DNA from: Nocardiopsis gilva YIM 90087
GTDB lineage: Bacteria; Actinomycetota; Actinomycetes; Streptosporangiales; Streptosporangiaceae
Length of the DNA stretch: 64,000 nucleotides
NCBI RefSeq assembly: GCF_002263495.1
Contig: NZ_CP022753.1
Span: 1,612,001 to 1,676,000, forward strand
Direction of reading: 5' to 3'
Within the stretch, counting starts at the first letter, position 1. The number at the start of each line of letters is the position of its first letter. Positions 9,575 through 19,206 of this stretch are shown here, one piece after another. A model generated the notes under the pieces. It saw nothing but the letters and a program-made list of their open reading frames with translations, searched no databases and was not told the DNA's origin. A program made the position numbers and the translations under genes.

Positions 9575-10933
9575 TTACGCTCGCGCCCGAACGGGGGTGG
9601 CCTCCAGCGCGTCGTCCCGCGTCTCACGGGCGATGACCAGCGCGATCAGGGTGACCAGGGCGGCCGCGCTGACGTAGCCGCCGACCGCCCACAGCCCGAA
9701 GTCGGCCGCCAGCTTGGTGGCCGCGTACGGCGCGAGCGAGGCTCCCAGCAACCCGGCCAGGTTGTAGGAGATGGAGGCGCCGCTGTAGCGGACGTTGGTC
9801 GGGAACAGCTCGGGCAGCAGCGCGCCCATCGGCCCGAACGTCAGGCCCATCAGGGACAGGCCGATGATCAGGAAGATCTGCACCACGAGGGTCGACCCGG
9901 AGCTCAGCATCGGTTCGAGCGCGAAGCCGAACAGCAGGATGGCGATGGTGGCGGCGATCAGGGTGGGGCGCCGGCCGAACCGGTCGGCGACCAGCCCGGC
10001 CACCGGGGTGAACAGGCCGAAGAACACCACGCCGATGAGCAGCATGACCAGGAAGTCGGTGCGCTCGATGCCCGGGCCGCCGGGCCCGGTGCCGTACGAC
10101 ATCGAGAACACCGTCATGAGGTAGAAGAACACGTAGGTGGCGATCATGATCAGCGTGCCCAGGACGATCCCGGCGGTGCTGGTGCGGAACACCTGCACGA
10201 CGGGTCGGCGCGCCCGCGTTCCGTCCGCCACCACCTTGGCGAACGCGGGGCTCTCGTGGAGGGTCAGCCGCACCCACAGCCCGATCATGATGAGGACGGC
10301 GGAGAGGATGAACGGCACCCGCCATCCCCAGGTCAGGAAGGCCGCGTCGCTCATGTTCTGCGCCAGGGTGAGGAACACGCCGTTGGCGAGGAAGAACCCG
10401 ATAGGCGCCCCCAGCTGCGGGAACGTGCCGTACAGCGCGCGCTTGCGCCGGGGTGCGTTCTCGGTGGCGAGCAGCGCGGCACCGCCCCACTCGCCGCCCA
10501 GCCCCAGCCCCTGGCCGAACCGGCAGAGCGCCAGCAGCAGCGGTGCGGCCACGCCGATCTGCGCGTAGGTCGGAATCAGGCCGATGAGGACGGTCGATAC
10601 GCCCATCGTGAGCAGGGAGGCGACCAGGGTGGCCTTGCGGCCGATGCGGTCGCCGAAGTGGCCGAAGAGCGCGGAGCCGACCGGCCGGGCGACGAACGCG
10701 ATCCCGAAGGTGGCGAGCGACTGGAGAGTCGCGGCGGCGGGGTCCCCGGTGGGGAAGAAGAGATGGGGGAAGACCAGGACGGCGGCGGTCGCGTAAATGT
10801 AGAAGTCGTAGAACTCGATGGACGTTCCCGCGAGGCTGGCGATGATCACCTTGCCCCGGCGGTTGGCGGGTGGGGCTCCCGGCGGTCCGGAGGACTCGGC
10901 CTCCTGCTCGCCCCCTGACGTCTGCGTGGCCAC
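9575..10933 (-). CDS. MFS transporter, metabolite:H+ symporter (MHS) family
   Basis: 452 residues with twelve predicted membrane helices. The start of helix 1, ASLAGTSIEFYDFYIYATAA, is the hallmark of the MHS family (ProP, KgtP, ShiA). Family loop motifs GHFGDRIGRKATL after helix 2 and DRFGRRPTL after helix 8 are intact. It imports a carboxylate or betaine-like solute with protons in the inner membrane; the substrate cannot be predicted. Monocistronic. Confidence 0.9.
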   Translation of the reverse strand: MATQTSGGEQEAESSGPPGAPPANRRGKVIIASLAGTSIEFYDFYIYATAAVLVFPHLFFPTGDPAAATLQSLATFGIAFVARPVGSALFGHFGDRIGRKATLVASLLTMGVSTVLIGLIPTYAQIGVAAPLLLALCRFGQGLGLGGEWGGAALLATENAPRRKRALYGTFPQLGAPIGFFLANGVFLTLAQNMSDAAFLTWGWRVPFILSAVLIMIGLWVRLTLHESPAFAKVVADGTRARRPVVQVFRTSTAGIVLGTLIMIATYVFFYLMTVFSMSYGTGPGGPGIERTDFLVMLLIGVVFFGLFTPVAGLVADRFGRRPTLIAATIAILLFGFALEPMLSSGSTLVVQIFLIIGLSLMGLTFGPMGALLPELFPTNVRYSGASISYNLAGLLGASLAPYAATKLAADFGLWAVGGYVSAAALVTLIALVIARETRDDALEATPVRARA

Positions 10934-10989
10934 GACGGACCTACCTCCCCGTATCTGAGCTTGTGTCCGGATGATGATAAGGCGTTCGA

Positions 10990-11014
10990 CTGGAATGCGA
11001 GATCATCATTCCAG
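10990..11014. promoter_or_regulatory. Inverted repeat upstream of the MFS gene
   Basis: Perfect 8-bp arms CTGGAATG (10990-10997) and CATTCCAG (11007-11014) around a 9-base spacer, 57 bases upstream of the MFS start. A second, partly nested pair (GATGATGAT at 10970, ATCATCATT at 11002) overlaps it. Candidate repressor site for the transporter; no regulator gene adjoins. Confidence 0.45.
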
Positions 11015-11088
11015 GATGTGAGACGAAAGGGGGGTGAATTCCGCCGAGAGGGCGCGCCGCAGCGCAACCGACTGCCACCCGGACGGCA

Positions 11089-11123
11089 CCGGACCCCGTG
11101 CGGGACGGTCGCACGGGGTCCGG
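11089..11123. terminator. Hairpin terminator after protease 1
   Basis: 14-bp perfect stem (11089-11102 with 11110-11123, 7-base loop) lying 60 bases downstream of the minus-strand protease stop at 11183. Confidence 0.7.
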
Positions 11124-11182
11124 GCGTGGGGGATCGGAACAGGGTCAGTGGGTTGGCGCGGGTGGGGTGGCTCCGGACGCGC

Positions 11183-12370
11183 TCAGGAGGTGAGCAGGGT
11201 CAGGTCGTACTTTTCGATGATCGGTCGGAGCGGCTGGAAGAACGTGGTCCCACCGCTCGTGCAGTTACCGGCCCCGCCCGAGGTCACGCCCTGGGCCTGG
11301 TCGCCGGACAGATAGGGGCCGCCCGAGTCGCCGGGTTCGGCGCAGACGGTGGTGCGGGTCAGGCCGTGGACGGTGTGGGGGACATACACGGTCTGGTTCT
11401 TGGCCTGGATCGTGCCGCAGTGCCAGCCGGTGGTCTGGCCGGATCTGCAGACCGCCGCGCCCACCGGGGCCTCCTCCGCGCCCGCCACCGTCACTGACCC
11501 GCCGTTGTAGTCGTTCACGCGACGGGTGGGGGTCCAGCGTCCGGTGGTCTTCACCCACCCCATGTCGGTTCCGGGGAAGTCGGCGTCCGCGACCTTGCCG
11601 TACCGCACCGTGAGACCGGCGTTGTGGAACGCGCCTTTGCCGCGCTCGCCGCAATGCCCGGCGGTGACGTAGCCGCCCTCGACACCGAAGCCGACCGAGC
11701 AGACGTAGGTGCGGTCGGGGCGCGGGTTGTAGTACGGGTTGCCGCCGTGGATGTCGGTGGCGGTGTTGGCGAAGGTGCGCGGCCGGTCGGCCCCCTCGTC
11801 GATCGTTACCGCCTCGGCGTCCACCCCCGCCTGGGCGATGAGGTCCGCCGCCGCTGCCTGGCCGCCGTCGAGCACGGTCACGACCACCCCGTTGGCCCTG
11901 GGGTCCAGGTACCAGCCGGTCACGCTCGCGTCGGCGGCGTCCTCCGCTTCGTTGAGCTTGGTGACGACGTCGGTCAGCTCGTCCTCGCTGCGCTCGACCA
12001 GTTCGGTCGTGGCGCCGAGGTCGTCGACGGCGTCGGCCGCCTTTCGGTCGGTCACCGCGACGGTCAGGCCGCCGGTCTCGATGTCGAAGACAGCGCCGCC
12101 GAAGGCGTCACCCGCGACCGCGCGCGCCTGGGATTCCAGGGTCCGTGCCGCGTCCGTCTGTTGCGAGAGCATCGCGGCCTCCTGGGGATCCACACCGAGG
12201 TCTCGCTGGAGTGCTTGGAGGTGACCGGCGGAGAGGCGGGACGGGGCGGGCGTGCTCTGATCGGCGGTCGCGGTTCCGGGCGTGGTCCCGGTCAGGCCCA
12301 GCGCGAGGACCCCGGTGCTCAGGGCCGCCAGGAACGGTGATTTCCGTAGGGACACTATGGACTTTTGCAT
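11183..12370 (-). CDS. Secreted S1E serine protease (alpha-lytic/streptogrisin type), copy 1
   Basis: 395 residues. Signal peptide about 1-36 (cleavage after TATA), alpha-lytic-protease pro-domain about 45-195, then a mature protease of about 190 residues starting near ATDIHGG. The triad is His239 (VTAGHCG), Asp269 (FPGTDMGWV) and Ser349 (AEPGDSGGP). Cysteine pairs flank the active site (CSVGF with AGHC; CRSGQTTGWHC; CAEP with GNC). The pro-domain acts as a folding catalyst in this family and is then removed. The mature part is unusually extended before the first Cys (NPYYNPRPDRTYVC). About 240 bases separate it from a second, similar protease upstream. Confidence 0.93.
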   Translation of the reverse strand: MQKSIVSLRKSPFLAALSTGVLALGLTGTTPGTATADQSTPAPSRLSAGHLQALQRDLGVDPQEAAMLSQQTDAARTLESQARAVAGDAFGGAVFDIETGGLTVAVTDRKAADAVDDLGATTELVERSEDELTDVVTKLNEAEDAADASVTGWYLDPRANGVVVTVLDGGQAAAADLIAQAGVDAEAVTIDEGADRPRTFANTATDIHGGNPYYNPRPDRTYVCSVGFGVEGGYVTAGHCGERGKGAFHNAGLTVRYGKVADADFPGTDMGWVKTTGRWTPTRRVNDYNGGSVTVAGAEEAPVGAAVCRSGQTTGWHCGTIQAKNQTVYVPHTVHGLTRTTVCAEPGDSGGPYLSGDQAQGVTSGGAGNCTSGGTTFFQPLRPIIEKYDLTLLTS

Positions 12371-12609
12371 GTTGTCGGCTCCGTGATGTGGGGGATGGGG
12401 AGCCCGCCCGGGGGCGCCGATGCCCCGGGGACGGGACCCGCACGGACGTCGTCCCTCTGCGCTGAGGGATCAGGGGGATGGGTGGTGGGAGTGCCGGTCG
12501 GCGCCTGGGGATGGACATGTGGGGGGCGCCGACCGGCCTCGTGCAACCGCGGACACTCGGCTGCGCGAGTTCCCGGTACCTCCGCTGGTGAGGTCCCGGG
12601 AGTCGGGGC
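12371..12609. terminator. Spacer between the two proteases, with hairpin 12572-12600
   Basis: An 11-bp stem with one mismatch (12572-12582 with 12590-12600) begins 10 bases after the stop of protease 2 and probably terminates it. The rest must hold the promoter of protease 1. A short TCCCTC/GAGGGA pair (12452-12469) is the only other structure noted. Confidence 0.5.
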
Positions 12610-13788
12610 TCAGCTCGTGCTGAGGGTGAGGTTCCACTCCTGCAGGATCGGGTTCAGCGGCTGGAAGTAGGTGACGCCGCCGGCCGTGCAGTTGCCCGAT
12701 CCGCCGGAGGTGACGCCCTGTGCCTGGTCATCGCTGATCCAGGAGCCGCCGGAGTCGCCCGGCTCGGCGCAGACGTCGGTCTGCGTCAGGCCTTCGACCC
12801 GGCCCTCGGGATAGACGACGGTCTGGTTCTTGGCGCCGATGGTGCCGCAGTGCCACCCGGTGGTCGACCCCGACCGGCAGACCGAGGACCCCTCGGGCGC
12901 CTCCTGGGACCCGGTGACGGCGACGGTCCCGCCGTTGTGGTCGTTCACGAAGCCGGTCGGCGTCCAGCCGGCGTCGGTTTGGACGTAGCCCATGTCGCGC
13001 CCGGGGAAGTGCGACTCGGCGACCGTGCCGGTGCCGCCCCCGCTCTGCGCGGCGACCGGTGTGCCCTTGGCGCCGCAGTGCCCGGCGGTCGCGAAGCCGC
13101 CCTCGACGGCGAAACCGATGGAGCAGCGCCCGCTGCCGTTGATGATGTAGGCGTCACCGCCGAGGATGTCGGCGTACGTGCGCGGCTTGTCGGTGGTCTC
13201 CTCGACGGTCACCGCACCGGTCTCGACCCCGGCGTCCGCGATGAGCTTCTCGGCCGCGGCCTCCTTGCCCTTCAGGACCGTGATGACCACGGCGTCGTCG
13301 GTCGCGCTGGGGTACCAGCCCGTGACGCCCTCGGAGAGTGAGGCGCCCTCCTCGTTGAGGTCGTCGACGATCTTGTCGAGTCCGCTCTCGCCGTAGGTGA
13401 CGACCTGTGCCGTGGCACCGGCCTTCTCGACGGTGTCGACCGCGGCCTTGTCGGTCACCGCGACGGTGAGGTCGCCGCTGTCGATGTCGAAGCGGCTGCC
13501 GCCGAAGTCGTCACCGAGGTTCCTGCGCAGCTCGCTGTCGAGCTTGCGGGCCTTGGCCTCCGTGTCGAGCAGGCGGGTGGCCTCCGTGGCGCTCAGGTCC
13601 AGGTCCCGCTGCAGCGCGGTGAGCTGGTCGTCGGCGGTGGTGGCGGTGTCGGCACTGTCGGCGCTGTCGGAGGAGACCGGGGAGATCTCGCTGCCGCCGG
13701 ATGTGGTGGCGATGGTGGTGCCTACAGCGACGAGGCCGAGCGCGAGGGCGCCGCCGCCCAGCACTCGGAACGTGGGGGACTTCCGCAT
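12610..13788 (-). CDS. Secreted S1E serine protease (Nocardiopsis alkaline-protease-like), copy 2
   Basis: 392 residues. Signal peptide about 1-32, a Ser/Asp/Thr-rich linker, pro-domain about 52-200, and a mature enzyme beginning near Ala206 (ADILGGDAYIINGSGRC). Triad His237 (TAGHCG), Asp265 (FPGRDMGYV) and Ser346 (EPGDSGGSW). The segment SSVCRSGSTTGWHCGTI is almost the same as I recall for the Nocardiopsis alkaline protease. It shares about half its residues with copy 1 by eye, suggesting an old tandem duplication. Secreted protein digestion is the expected role. Its upstream region carries two inverted repeats that may be operators. Confidence 0.94.
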   Translation of the reverse strand: MRKSPTFRVLGGGALALGLVAVGTTIATTSGGSEISPVSSDSADSADTATTADDQLTALQRDLDLSATEATRLLDTEAKARKLDSELRRNLGDDFGGSRFDIDSGDLTVAVTDKAAVDTVEKAGATAQVVTYGESGLDKIVDDLNEEGASLSEGVTGWYPSATDDAVVITVLKGKEAAAEKLIADAGVETGAVTVEETTDKPRTYADILGGDAYIINGSGRCSIGFAVEGGFATAGHCGAKGTPVAAQSGGGTGTVAESHFPGRDMGYVQTDAGWTPTGFVNDHNGGTVAVTGSQEAPEGSSVCRSGSTTGWHCGTIGAKNQTVVYPEGRVEGLTQTDVCAEPGDSGGSWISDDQAQGVTSGGSGNCTAGGVTYFQPLNPILQEWNLTLSTS

Positions 13789-14313
13789 AGTCCTGTCCTT
13801 TTCCTCGGTGAAAGACGGATGGGCGGTGTCCTCGTTAATGAGCGGGGACTCAACGAGGAAGCCCTGGTCGCGGCTGTAAACCCTTGTGGGGAAGCCGTCG
13901 ACGCGGGTTCACCGACCGGTCGGTAAACGATTCGCACCCTAGGACATGCCATGCGACCGCGACAGAGTTTTGACGAGTCCGAGAAATCACGCCATGTCGA
14001 TATTCGACTACTTCGATGTCATCTGTGGGGCTGCTGGGGCGACGGGGCCCGATCGAAATCCGACGTGGATCCGGGAATTCCCCTCCGGAAAACAACTTAC
14101 TGATAATTAAGTTTTCTATTTATCAGGGGATGCACGATGGCCGGATGCGGCCAAAGTTCGAAAGCCCTCTTGTGTTGTAGGATCATACGATGTTTGGCCG
14201 GATTTGTACGTTTCGGCATTATTCCTCGATCCGAGTAAGCAGTCTGTAGTCCCGAACCGACTTTCACGCCCGAAGTGTCGATTCTGGGGCGCCCGAGGGT
14301 GAACGGCGACAAC
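13789..14313. promoter_or_regulatory. Long regulatory gap upstream of protease 2
   Basis: About 525 bases without a convincing gene, clearly AT-richer around 14090-14240. Structures seen: TCCTCGTT (13829-13836) / AACGAGGA (13852-13859), spacer 15; a perfect 14-base palindrome ACCGACCGGTCGGT (13911-13924) of the kind bound by TetR-family repressors; and CTGATAA (14100-14106) / TTATCAG (14120-14126) in an AT-rich stretch. The first two lie 41 and 123 bases upstream of the protease ATG. Small ORFs here have no recognisable content. Confidence 0.5.
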
Positions 14314-14349
14314 GGCCCAGGGGGCGCCGCCTCCGACGCCCCCTGGGCC
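14314..14349. terminator. Hairpin terminator after the S9 peptidase
   Basis: 13-bp perfect stem (14314-14326 with 14337-14349, 10-base loop), 45 bases downstream of the minus-strand peptidase stop. Confidence 0.75.
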
Positions 14350-14394
14350 AACGTGCCGATCTCGCCGCGCTGACGTCCCAGCCGACCGCGGCCG

Positions 14395-16581
14395 CTAGGC
14401 CGTCGTGGCCTGGTCGTCGCCGAGCGCGTCCTTGATGAACTCCACCTGCAGCAGGAGCAGGTTCTCGGCTGTGGCCTCCTCCGACGGCATGTGCGTGATG
14501 CCCGACAGGGGCAGCACCGTGTGCGGCCGCCCCGCCGCCAGCAGCGCCGTGGAGAGGCGCTGGGAATGGGCGAAGACCACGTTGTCGTCGGCCAGCCCGT
14601 GGATGAGCATCAGCGGGCGGCGCAGCCCCGGGGCGTCGTCCAACAGCGAGCTGCGGACATAGGCCTCCTTCCACGCGTCGGGCGTGCCCAGATAGCGCTC
14701 GGTGTAGTGGGTGTCGTACAGCCGCCAGTCGATCACCGGCGCCCCCGCCACCGCCGCGTGGAAGACGTCGGGGCGCCGCAGCACGGCCAGCGCCGCCAGG
14801 TAGCCGCCGAACGACCAGCCGCGAATCGCCACCCGCTCCAGGTCCAGGCAGTCGTAGCGCTCCGCGGCATCGTGCAGCGCGCTCACCTGGTCCTCCAGTA
14901 CCGGCGTGGCCAGGTCGCCGTGCACGGCCTGCTCCCAGGGCACACTGATGCCCGGGGTGCCGCGTCCGTCGGCGATCAGTACCGCGAACCCCTGCTCGGC
15001 GAACCACTGCGAGGTGAGGTAGGCGGGGCGGGCGCCCAGGACCCGCTGCGCGTGCGGACCGCCGTAGGGGTCCATCAGCATGGGAAGCTTCGTCCCGGAC
15101 CCCTCCTCGTACCAGGACGGCAGGACCAGCGCGGTGGGCACCCCGCCCGTCGGCGCCACCGCCAGCCGCACGTTCGGTGTCGGCACCTCCGGCCGCTCGG
15201 CCAGGCTCTCCACCGTGGTGACCTGCTGCCGCGTCACCGAGGAGGCGTTGCGGACGACGACCGTGCGCACCCCGTCGGTGTCCAGGTCGCGCCGCTGCAG
15301 CACCAGCGTGTCGCCGCGCATCGTCCCGGAGTGCACACCGACCCCCTCGGCCCCGGGGAACTCCACCGGGGCGACGCCGCCCTCCTGCAGGTCGACCAGC
15401 CACAGACCGATCTCCGCGGGGCGGCCCTCCGGGGAGCCCGAGCACAGCACGCGCCGATCGTCGACATCGACCACCGAGCGCAGGTAGACACCGTCCGGCC
15501 CGACCACGCGGTCGCCCACGTGCAGGAGACGCTGATCCCCGCCCCGCTCGCGGCCGATCCACACCAGCTCGCCGTCCTTGGTGAAGTCCGGGACCCCCGG
15601 CATGATCTCCACCCACACGTCATCGGTCTCGCTTCGCAGCTCGAAGGCGAGTCCGGTGGCCGGGTCCGCGCTGAACAGGGTCAGGGTGCGCTGGTCGCGG
15701 CTCTGCGCGCTGAACACCACGGTCGGGTTGCCGTCCGGGCCCGTCGTCCACCCGGCCCGCACGAGGTAGGGGAGGGCCGCGCGGTCCCACTCCACCCACT
15801 GCGGTCCCGTACCGGCACCGGAGTGCACCGCGAACACGGCCAGCCGCACCTCGGCGTTGGCCGACCCCGCCGGCGGGTAGGAGATGACCTGCGGCTCCGC
15901 CTCGGGGCTGGCCGGGTCCGCGATGTGCCAGCGGGTGACCGGGGAGTCGTCCACCCGCGCCGCCAGCAGGGCGGCGCCGTCCGGCGACCACCACATACCG
16001 CGGTAGCGGCCCATCTCCTCGGCGGCGATGAACTCGGCCAGGCCCCAGGTCACATTCGGCGCGTCGGGCTCCGCGACCGCGCGGTCCCTGCCGCTGTTGA
16101 TGTCGATGACCCGCACGGCACCGGCGCTCACGTAGGCCACCCGGTCGCCGCGCGGGCAGATCAGCGGAGCCACGACCGACCCCGTGGCCGGAAGCTCGCG
16201 GGGCTCGGTGTCGTCGCCCACCAGGTCGGCGTAGTAGAGGCGGCCGGACAGCGTGAACGCGGCCCGGGTGAAGGCGTCGTCGACCGTGTAGGAGACGATC
16301 CCGCCGCCGGTCTCGCGGAGGCGCTCGCGCCGCGCCCGCTCCTCGGGCGGCAGGTCTTCGTCGTCGGCGCCCATCGCGCGCGGGTCGGCGACCACCCACT
16401 CCCGGCCGCTCTCCAGCTCCAGCATCCACAGGCAGGTGGCGGTATCGGTCCCGTGCCTGCCACGGAGGAACGCCGCGCGTCGGCCGTCCGGAGAGATCTG
16501 GAATGCCCGAGGGACGCCCAGGGTGAACCGCTGGGTCCGGGCCTGTTGCCGAGGAAAGCTCATGGGCCGATTGTTCCGCAT
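14395..16581 (-). CDS. S9 family peptidase, dipeptidyl-peptidase IV-like
   Basis: 728 residues: an N-terminal beta-propeller (about 1-480) followed by an alpha/beta-hydrolase domain. The EFIAAEEMGRYRGMWWSPDG segment holds the double-Glu motif that binds the substrate amino terminus in DPP-IV-type enzymes. The catalytic set is Ser590 in GWSFGG, Asp in HGLADDNVV and His in SGITHMPS. No signal peptide, so probably cytoplasmic. Residue 7 is a second Met (MSFPRQQA, at 16563) and may be the true start. It is divergent from mshB with about 100 bases between. Confidence 0.9.
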   Translation of the reverse strand: MRNNRPMSFPRQQARTQRFTLGVPRAFQISPDGRRAAFLRGRHGTDTATCLWMLELESGREWVVADPRAMGADDEDLPPEERARRERLRETGGGIVSYTVDDAFTRAAFTLSGRLYYADLVGDDTEPRELPATGSVVAPLICPRGDRVAYVSAGAVRVIDINSGRDRAVAEPDAPNVTWGLAEFIAAEEMGRYRGMWWSPDGAALLAARVDDSPVTRWHIADPASPEAEPQVISYPPAGSANAEVRLAVFAVHSGAGTGPQWVEWDRAALPYLVRAGWTTGPDGNPTVVFSAQSRDQRTLTLFSADPATGLAFELRSETDDVWVEIMPGVPDFTKDGELVWIGRERGGDQRLLHVGDRVVGPDGVYLRSVVDVDDRRVLCSGSPEGRPAEIGLWLVDLQEGGVAPVEFPGAEGVGVHSGTMRGDTLVLQRRDLDTDGVRTVVVRNASSVTRQQVTTVESLAERPEVPTPNVRLAVAPTGGVPTALVLPSWYEEGSGTKLPMLMDPYGGPHAQRVLGARPAYLTSQWFAEQGFAVLIADGRGTPGISVPWEQAVHGDLATPVLEDQVSALHDAAERYDCLDLERVAIRGWSFGGYLAALAVLRRPDVFHAAVAGAPVIDWRLYDTHYTERYLGTPDAWKEAYVRSSLLDDAPGLRRPLMLIHGLADDNVVFAHSQRLSTALLAAGRPHTVLPLSGITHMPSEEATAENLLLLQVEFIKDALGDDQATTA

Positions 16582-16685
16582 CCCGGTCCCACGGCGTCCT
16601 TCGGGCGCGGCGCGCCGCGGCGACCCGGCGGCACCGAACGTCTGATTGAGCGCGCGAGGGGCGTTTCCCGGTATCGTCCCGTGTC

Positions 16686-17546
16686 ATGACGGACCGTCGA
16701 CTGTTGCTGGTGCATGCCCACCCCGATGACGAGAGCATCGTCACCGGAGCGACCATGGCCAAGTACGCGGCCGAAGGCGCCCAGGTGACCCTGGTGACCT
16801 GCACTCTCGGGGACGAGGGCGAGGTCATCCCCGACGAGCTGGCGCACCTGGCCGCCGATCGCGAGGGCGGCCTGGGCCAGCACCGCGTCGGCGAGCTCGA
16901 CAAGGCCTGTGTGGCGCTGGGCGTGCGCGACCACCGCTTCCTCGGCGGCCCCGGCCACTACAAGGACTCCGGCATGATGGGCGCCCCCAGCAACGACCGC
17001 CCCGACTGCTTCTGGCAGGCCGACGTCGAGGAGGCCGCGCACCGCCTCGCCAACATCATCCGCGAGGTCCGGCCGCACGTCATCGTCACCTACGACAGCA
17101 ACGGCGGCTACGGGCACCCCGACCACATCCAGGCCCACCGCGTCGCCGTCCGCGCCTTCGGGAAGGCGGCCGAGCGCTCGCTGCCCGGCACGCCCTGGCA
17201 GACGCGCAAGCTGTACGCGATCGCGCAGCCCCAGTCGGTGCTCGAAGGGCGGGTGGCGCGGCTGCACCGGGAGCCGGGGTCCTTCAGCGCCCCGACATCG
17301 ACCGCCGACATCGCGCCGGGGACCCCCGACCGGTTCGTCACCACCCGCATCGACGCTTCGCGCTACTGGGCCGCCAAAGCCCTGGCCATGCGCGCGCACG
17401 CCACCCAGATCACCGTCGACGGCGAACGGTTCGCGCTGTCCAACGACATCGCCCAGGAGATCGACGCCGTCGAGTACTTCACCCTGCTCCGCGGCCCGAC
17501 ACCCAAGCCCGGACCGGACGGGCTGGAAAAGGACCTGTTCGCCTAG
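16686..17546 (+). CDS. mshB: N-acetyl-1-D-myo-inositol-2-amino-2-deoxy-alpha-D-glucopyranoside deacetylase
   Basis: 286 residues, PIG-L/LmbE fold. Zinc motif HAHPDDE (residues 10-16) and the second zinc histidine in [11 protein letters not shown] are both present, and the overall sequence follows MshB. It removes acetate from GlcNAc-inositol in mycothiol synthesis, the actinobacterial thiol buffer. Followed 39 bases later by a small membrane protein that often adjoins mshB in actinomycetes. Confidence 0.93.
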   Translation: MTDRRLLLVHAHPDDESIVTGATMAKYAAEGAQVTLVTCTLGDEGEVIPDELAHLAADREGGLGQHRVGELDKACVALGVRDHRFLGGPGHYKDSGMMGAPSNDRPDCFWQADVEEAAHRLANIIREVRPHVIVTYDSNGGYGHPDHIQAHRVAVRAFGKAAERSLPGTPWQTRKLYAIAQPQSVLEGRVARLHREPGSFSAPTSTADIAPGTPDRFVTTRIDASRYWAAKALAMRAHATQITVDGERFALSNDIAQEIDAVEYFTLLRGPTPKPGPDGLEKDLFA

Positions 17547-17585
17547 GCGCCCACGCGGGCGCGGCGGTTCCCATAGGCTGCTCAC

Positions 17586-18041
17586 GTGTCTGTTTCGATC
17601 TCGCCGGACTCGGAGTCGCCCGACGCGCCCGCCCAGGCGCGCGGATCCGGGGCCGCCCCGGCCGACCTCATCGTGTCGATCATCGGCCACACGGCCCTGC
17701 TGGCCGTGGGCTTCGTCGTGGGCATGGTCGGCGGGCTCGCTGCGGGCTGGCTGTCGTGGCTGTGGGCGGCCGGGACCTCGGAGCAGGTCGCGGCGTCGGT
17801 CGCGGCAGCGGTGGTGCTGATCCTGCTGTTCGCCGGCTGCCGCGCGGCCGGCTGGGGGATGGGGTCGCGGTTGGGCGCCGTCCTGCCCGCGGTGGGCTGG
17901 ACCCTGGCCGCCTTCGCCTACCTCGGCTTCACCACCGGCGGATCCATCGTGCTCACGGCCACCGCCGTCGACTACGTCTACCTGTACGGCGGCCTCGCCG
18001 CCCTGGCGCTCGCCGTCGTGCTCACCCCGCCCCGGTCCTAG
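17586..18041 (+). CDS. DUF6113-type small membrane protein
   Basis: 151 residues with GTG start; about 30 disordered residues and then four hydrophobic segments (near 35-60, 70-88, 95-115 and 122-146). I recognise it as the short membrane protein usually found after mshB in actinomycetes (DUF6113); no function is known. Probably co-transcribed with mshB. Confidence 0.75.
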   Translation: MSVSISPDSESPDAPAQARGSGAAPADLIVSIIGHTALLAVGFVVGMVGGLAAGWLSWLWAAGTSEQVAASVAAAVVLILLFAGCRAAGWGMGSRLGAVLPAVGWTLAAFAYLGFTTGGSIVLTATAVDYVYLYGGLAALALAVVLTPPRS

Positions 18042-18075
18042 GGCGGGGCGGGGTACGGGGTGATCCCCGCGCGCC

Positions 18076-19059
18076 TCAGCTCAGCCAGAACTGGAACAGG
18101 AACTCGCCGAAGCCGATGTCCAGCTGCGGCAGGCCGAGCAGCTGGAACAGGCCGTACATGACGTTCAGGAACGCCAGGTGGGCCTCCGGGAACCACAGCA
18201 CCGCGAAGATCGCGATGACGCCGAACAGCCCGGCGTCGCGGGCCTGGCGGGCGACGCCCTGGGGCAGGTAGGGCGCGATGGCGTCGAACCCGTCCGTGCC
18301 CGGGATCGGCAGCAGGTTGACCAGCGCCGCGGTGAGGTTCAGGTAGCACAGGAACATCAGGCCGCCGATCATCCAGTTGTCGGTGACCGCGTCGGGCGGC
18401 ACCAGCGCACGGACGGCGACGGCGAAGGCGACGGCGAGCAGCAGGCTGGCGGCGATACCCGACAGCGCGATCAGGGTGCGCTTGCCCCGGCTCGGCACGG
18501 CCGAGCGGTCCACGTACAGCGCGGGACCGGTCAGTCCCACGACACCGAGGAACAGGAACACCAGCGGCAGGAGCAGCCCGGCGAACAGCTGGCGGAAGCG
18601 GAACGGGTTGAGCCGCAGATAGGGGCCGCCGCGCAGGGAGCGGTCGCCGAAGCGGTAGGCCACGAGCGCGTGGGCGTACTCGTGGATCGCGAGCGAGGCG
18701 ATCCAGCCGCCCAGGATGAAGACGAACGGCAGGTAGACGGTGGACGCATCGCCGGTCCACTCGACCTCGGCACGGGTCCAGGAGAAGTACCCGGCCAGCG
18801 CGGTCACACCGATGAGCAGCACGAACAGGGGACTGGGCAGGAAGGCGAACCGGTCCGACGCCGTCCGCTCGGCCTTCTGTCCGGCGGTGGCGTCGTCCGC
18901 CGCGTCGGCGACCGTCGCGCTCTCGGTGGACTCCGCGGTGTCGGCGGCGTCCGGCCCGCTGTCGTTCCCCGCGTGTTCCCCGGCCTCGTCCGCTGCGAGG
19001 GTGGCCGTCTCCGCCGACGCGTCGTTGCCGGTGTCGTCGGTCGGCTCGGGCGTGGACAT
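18076..19059 (-). CDS. Site-2 protease (M50-like) membrane zinc metallopeptidase
   Basis: 327 residues. The first 90 are acidic and Ala/Thr-rich, probably disordered cytoplasmic sequence. A membrane domain follows with the zinc site IASLAIHEYAHALVAYRFGD (HExxH) and, further on, LLPIPGTDGFDAI, which matches the third zinc-ligand Asp of site-2 proteases. It would cut substrates within the membrane; no regulated target is evident nearby. Convergent with the mshB operon. Confidence 0.87.
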   Translation of the reverse strand: MSTPEPTDDTGNDASAETATLAADEAGEHAGNDSGPDAADTAESTESATVADAADDATAGQKAERTASDRFAFLPSPLFVLLIGVTALAGYFSWTRAEVEWTGDASTVYLPFVFILGGWIASLAIHEYAHALVAYRFGDRSLRGGPYLRLNPFRFRQLFAGLLLPLVFLFLGVVGLTGPALYVDRSAVPSRGKRTLIALSGIAASLLLAVAFAVAVRALVPPDAVTDNWMIGGLMFLCYLNLTAALVNLLPIPGTDGFDAIAPYLPQGVARQARDAGLFGVIAIFAVLWFPEAHLAFLNVMYGLFQLLGLPQLDIGFGEFLFQFWLS

Positions 19060-19206
19060 GCTGCTCCCACTGGTCGAAGGATGAGCTGGTTGGCGGATTC
19101 AGGCGTGGGGGAACGGCCCGGACCCGCCTTCCAGGCTATGGGGGCGCGGCGGCGCTCCGGCACCGGGGCGCGGCCCGGGCCACCGCCCCGTGTCGGTCGG
19201 GCGTGC

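Noticed and set aside
13850-14351. Two short minus-strand ORFs in the protease 2 upstream gap
   Set aside because: Composition and lack of ribosome sites do not support genes; the region looks regulatory.
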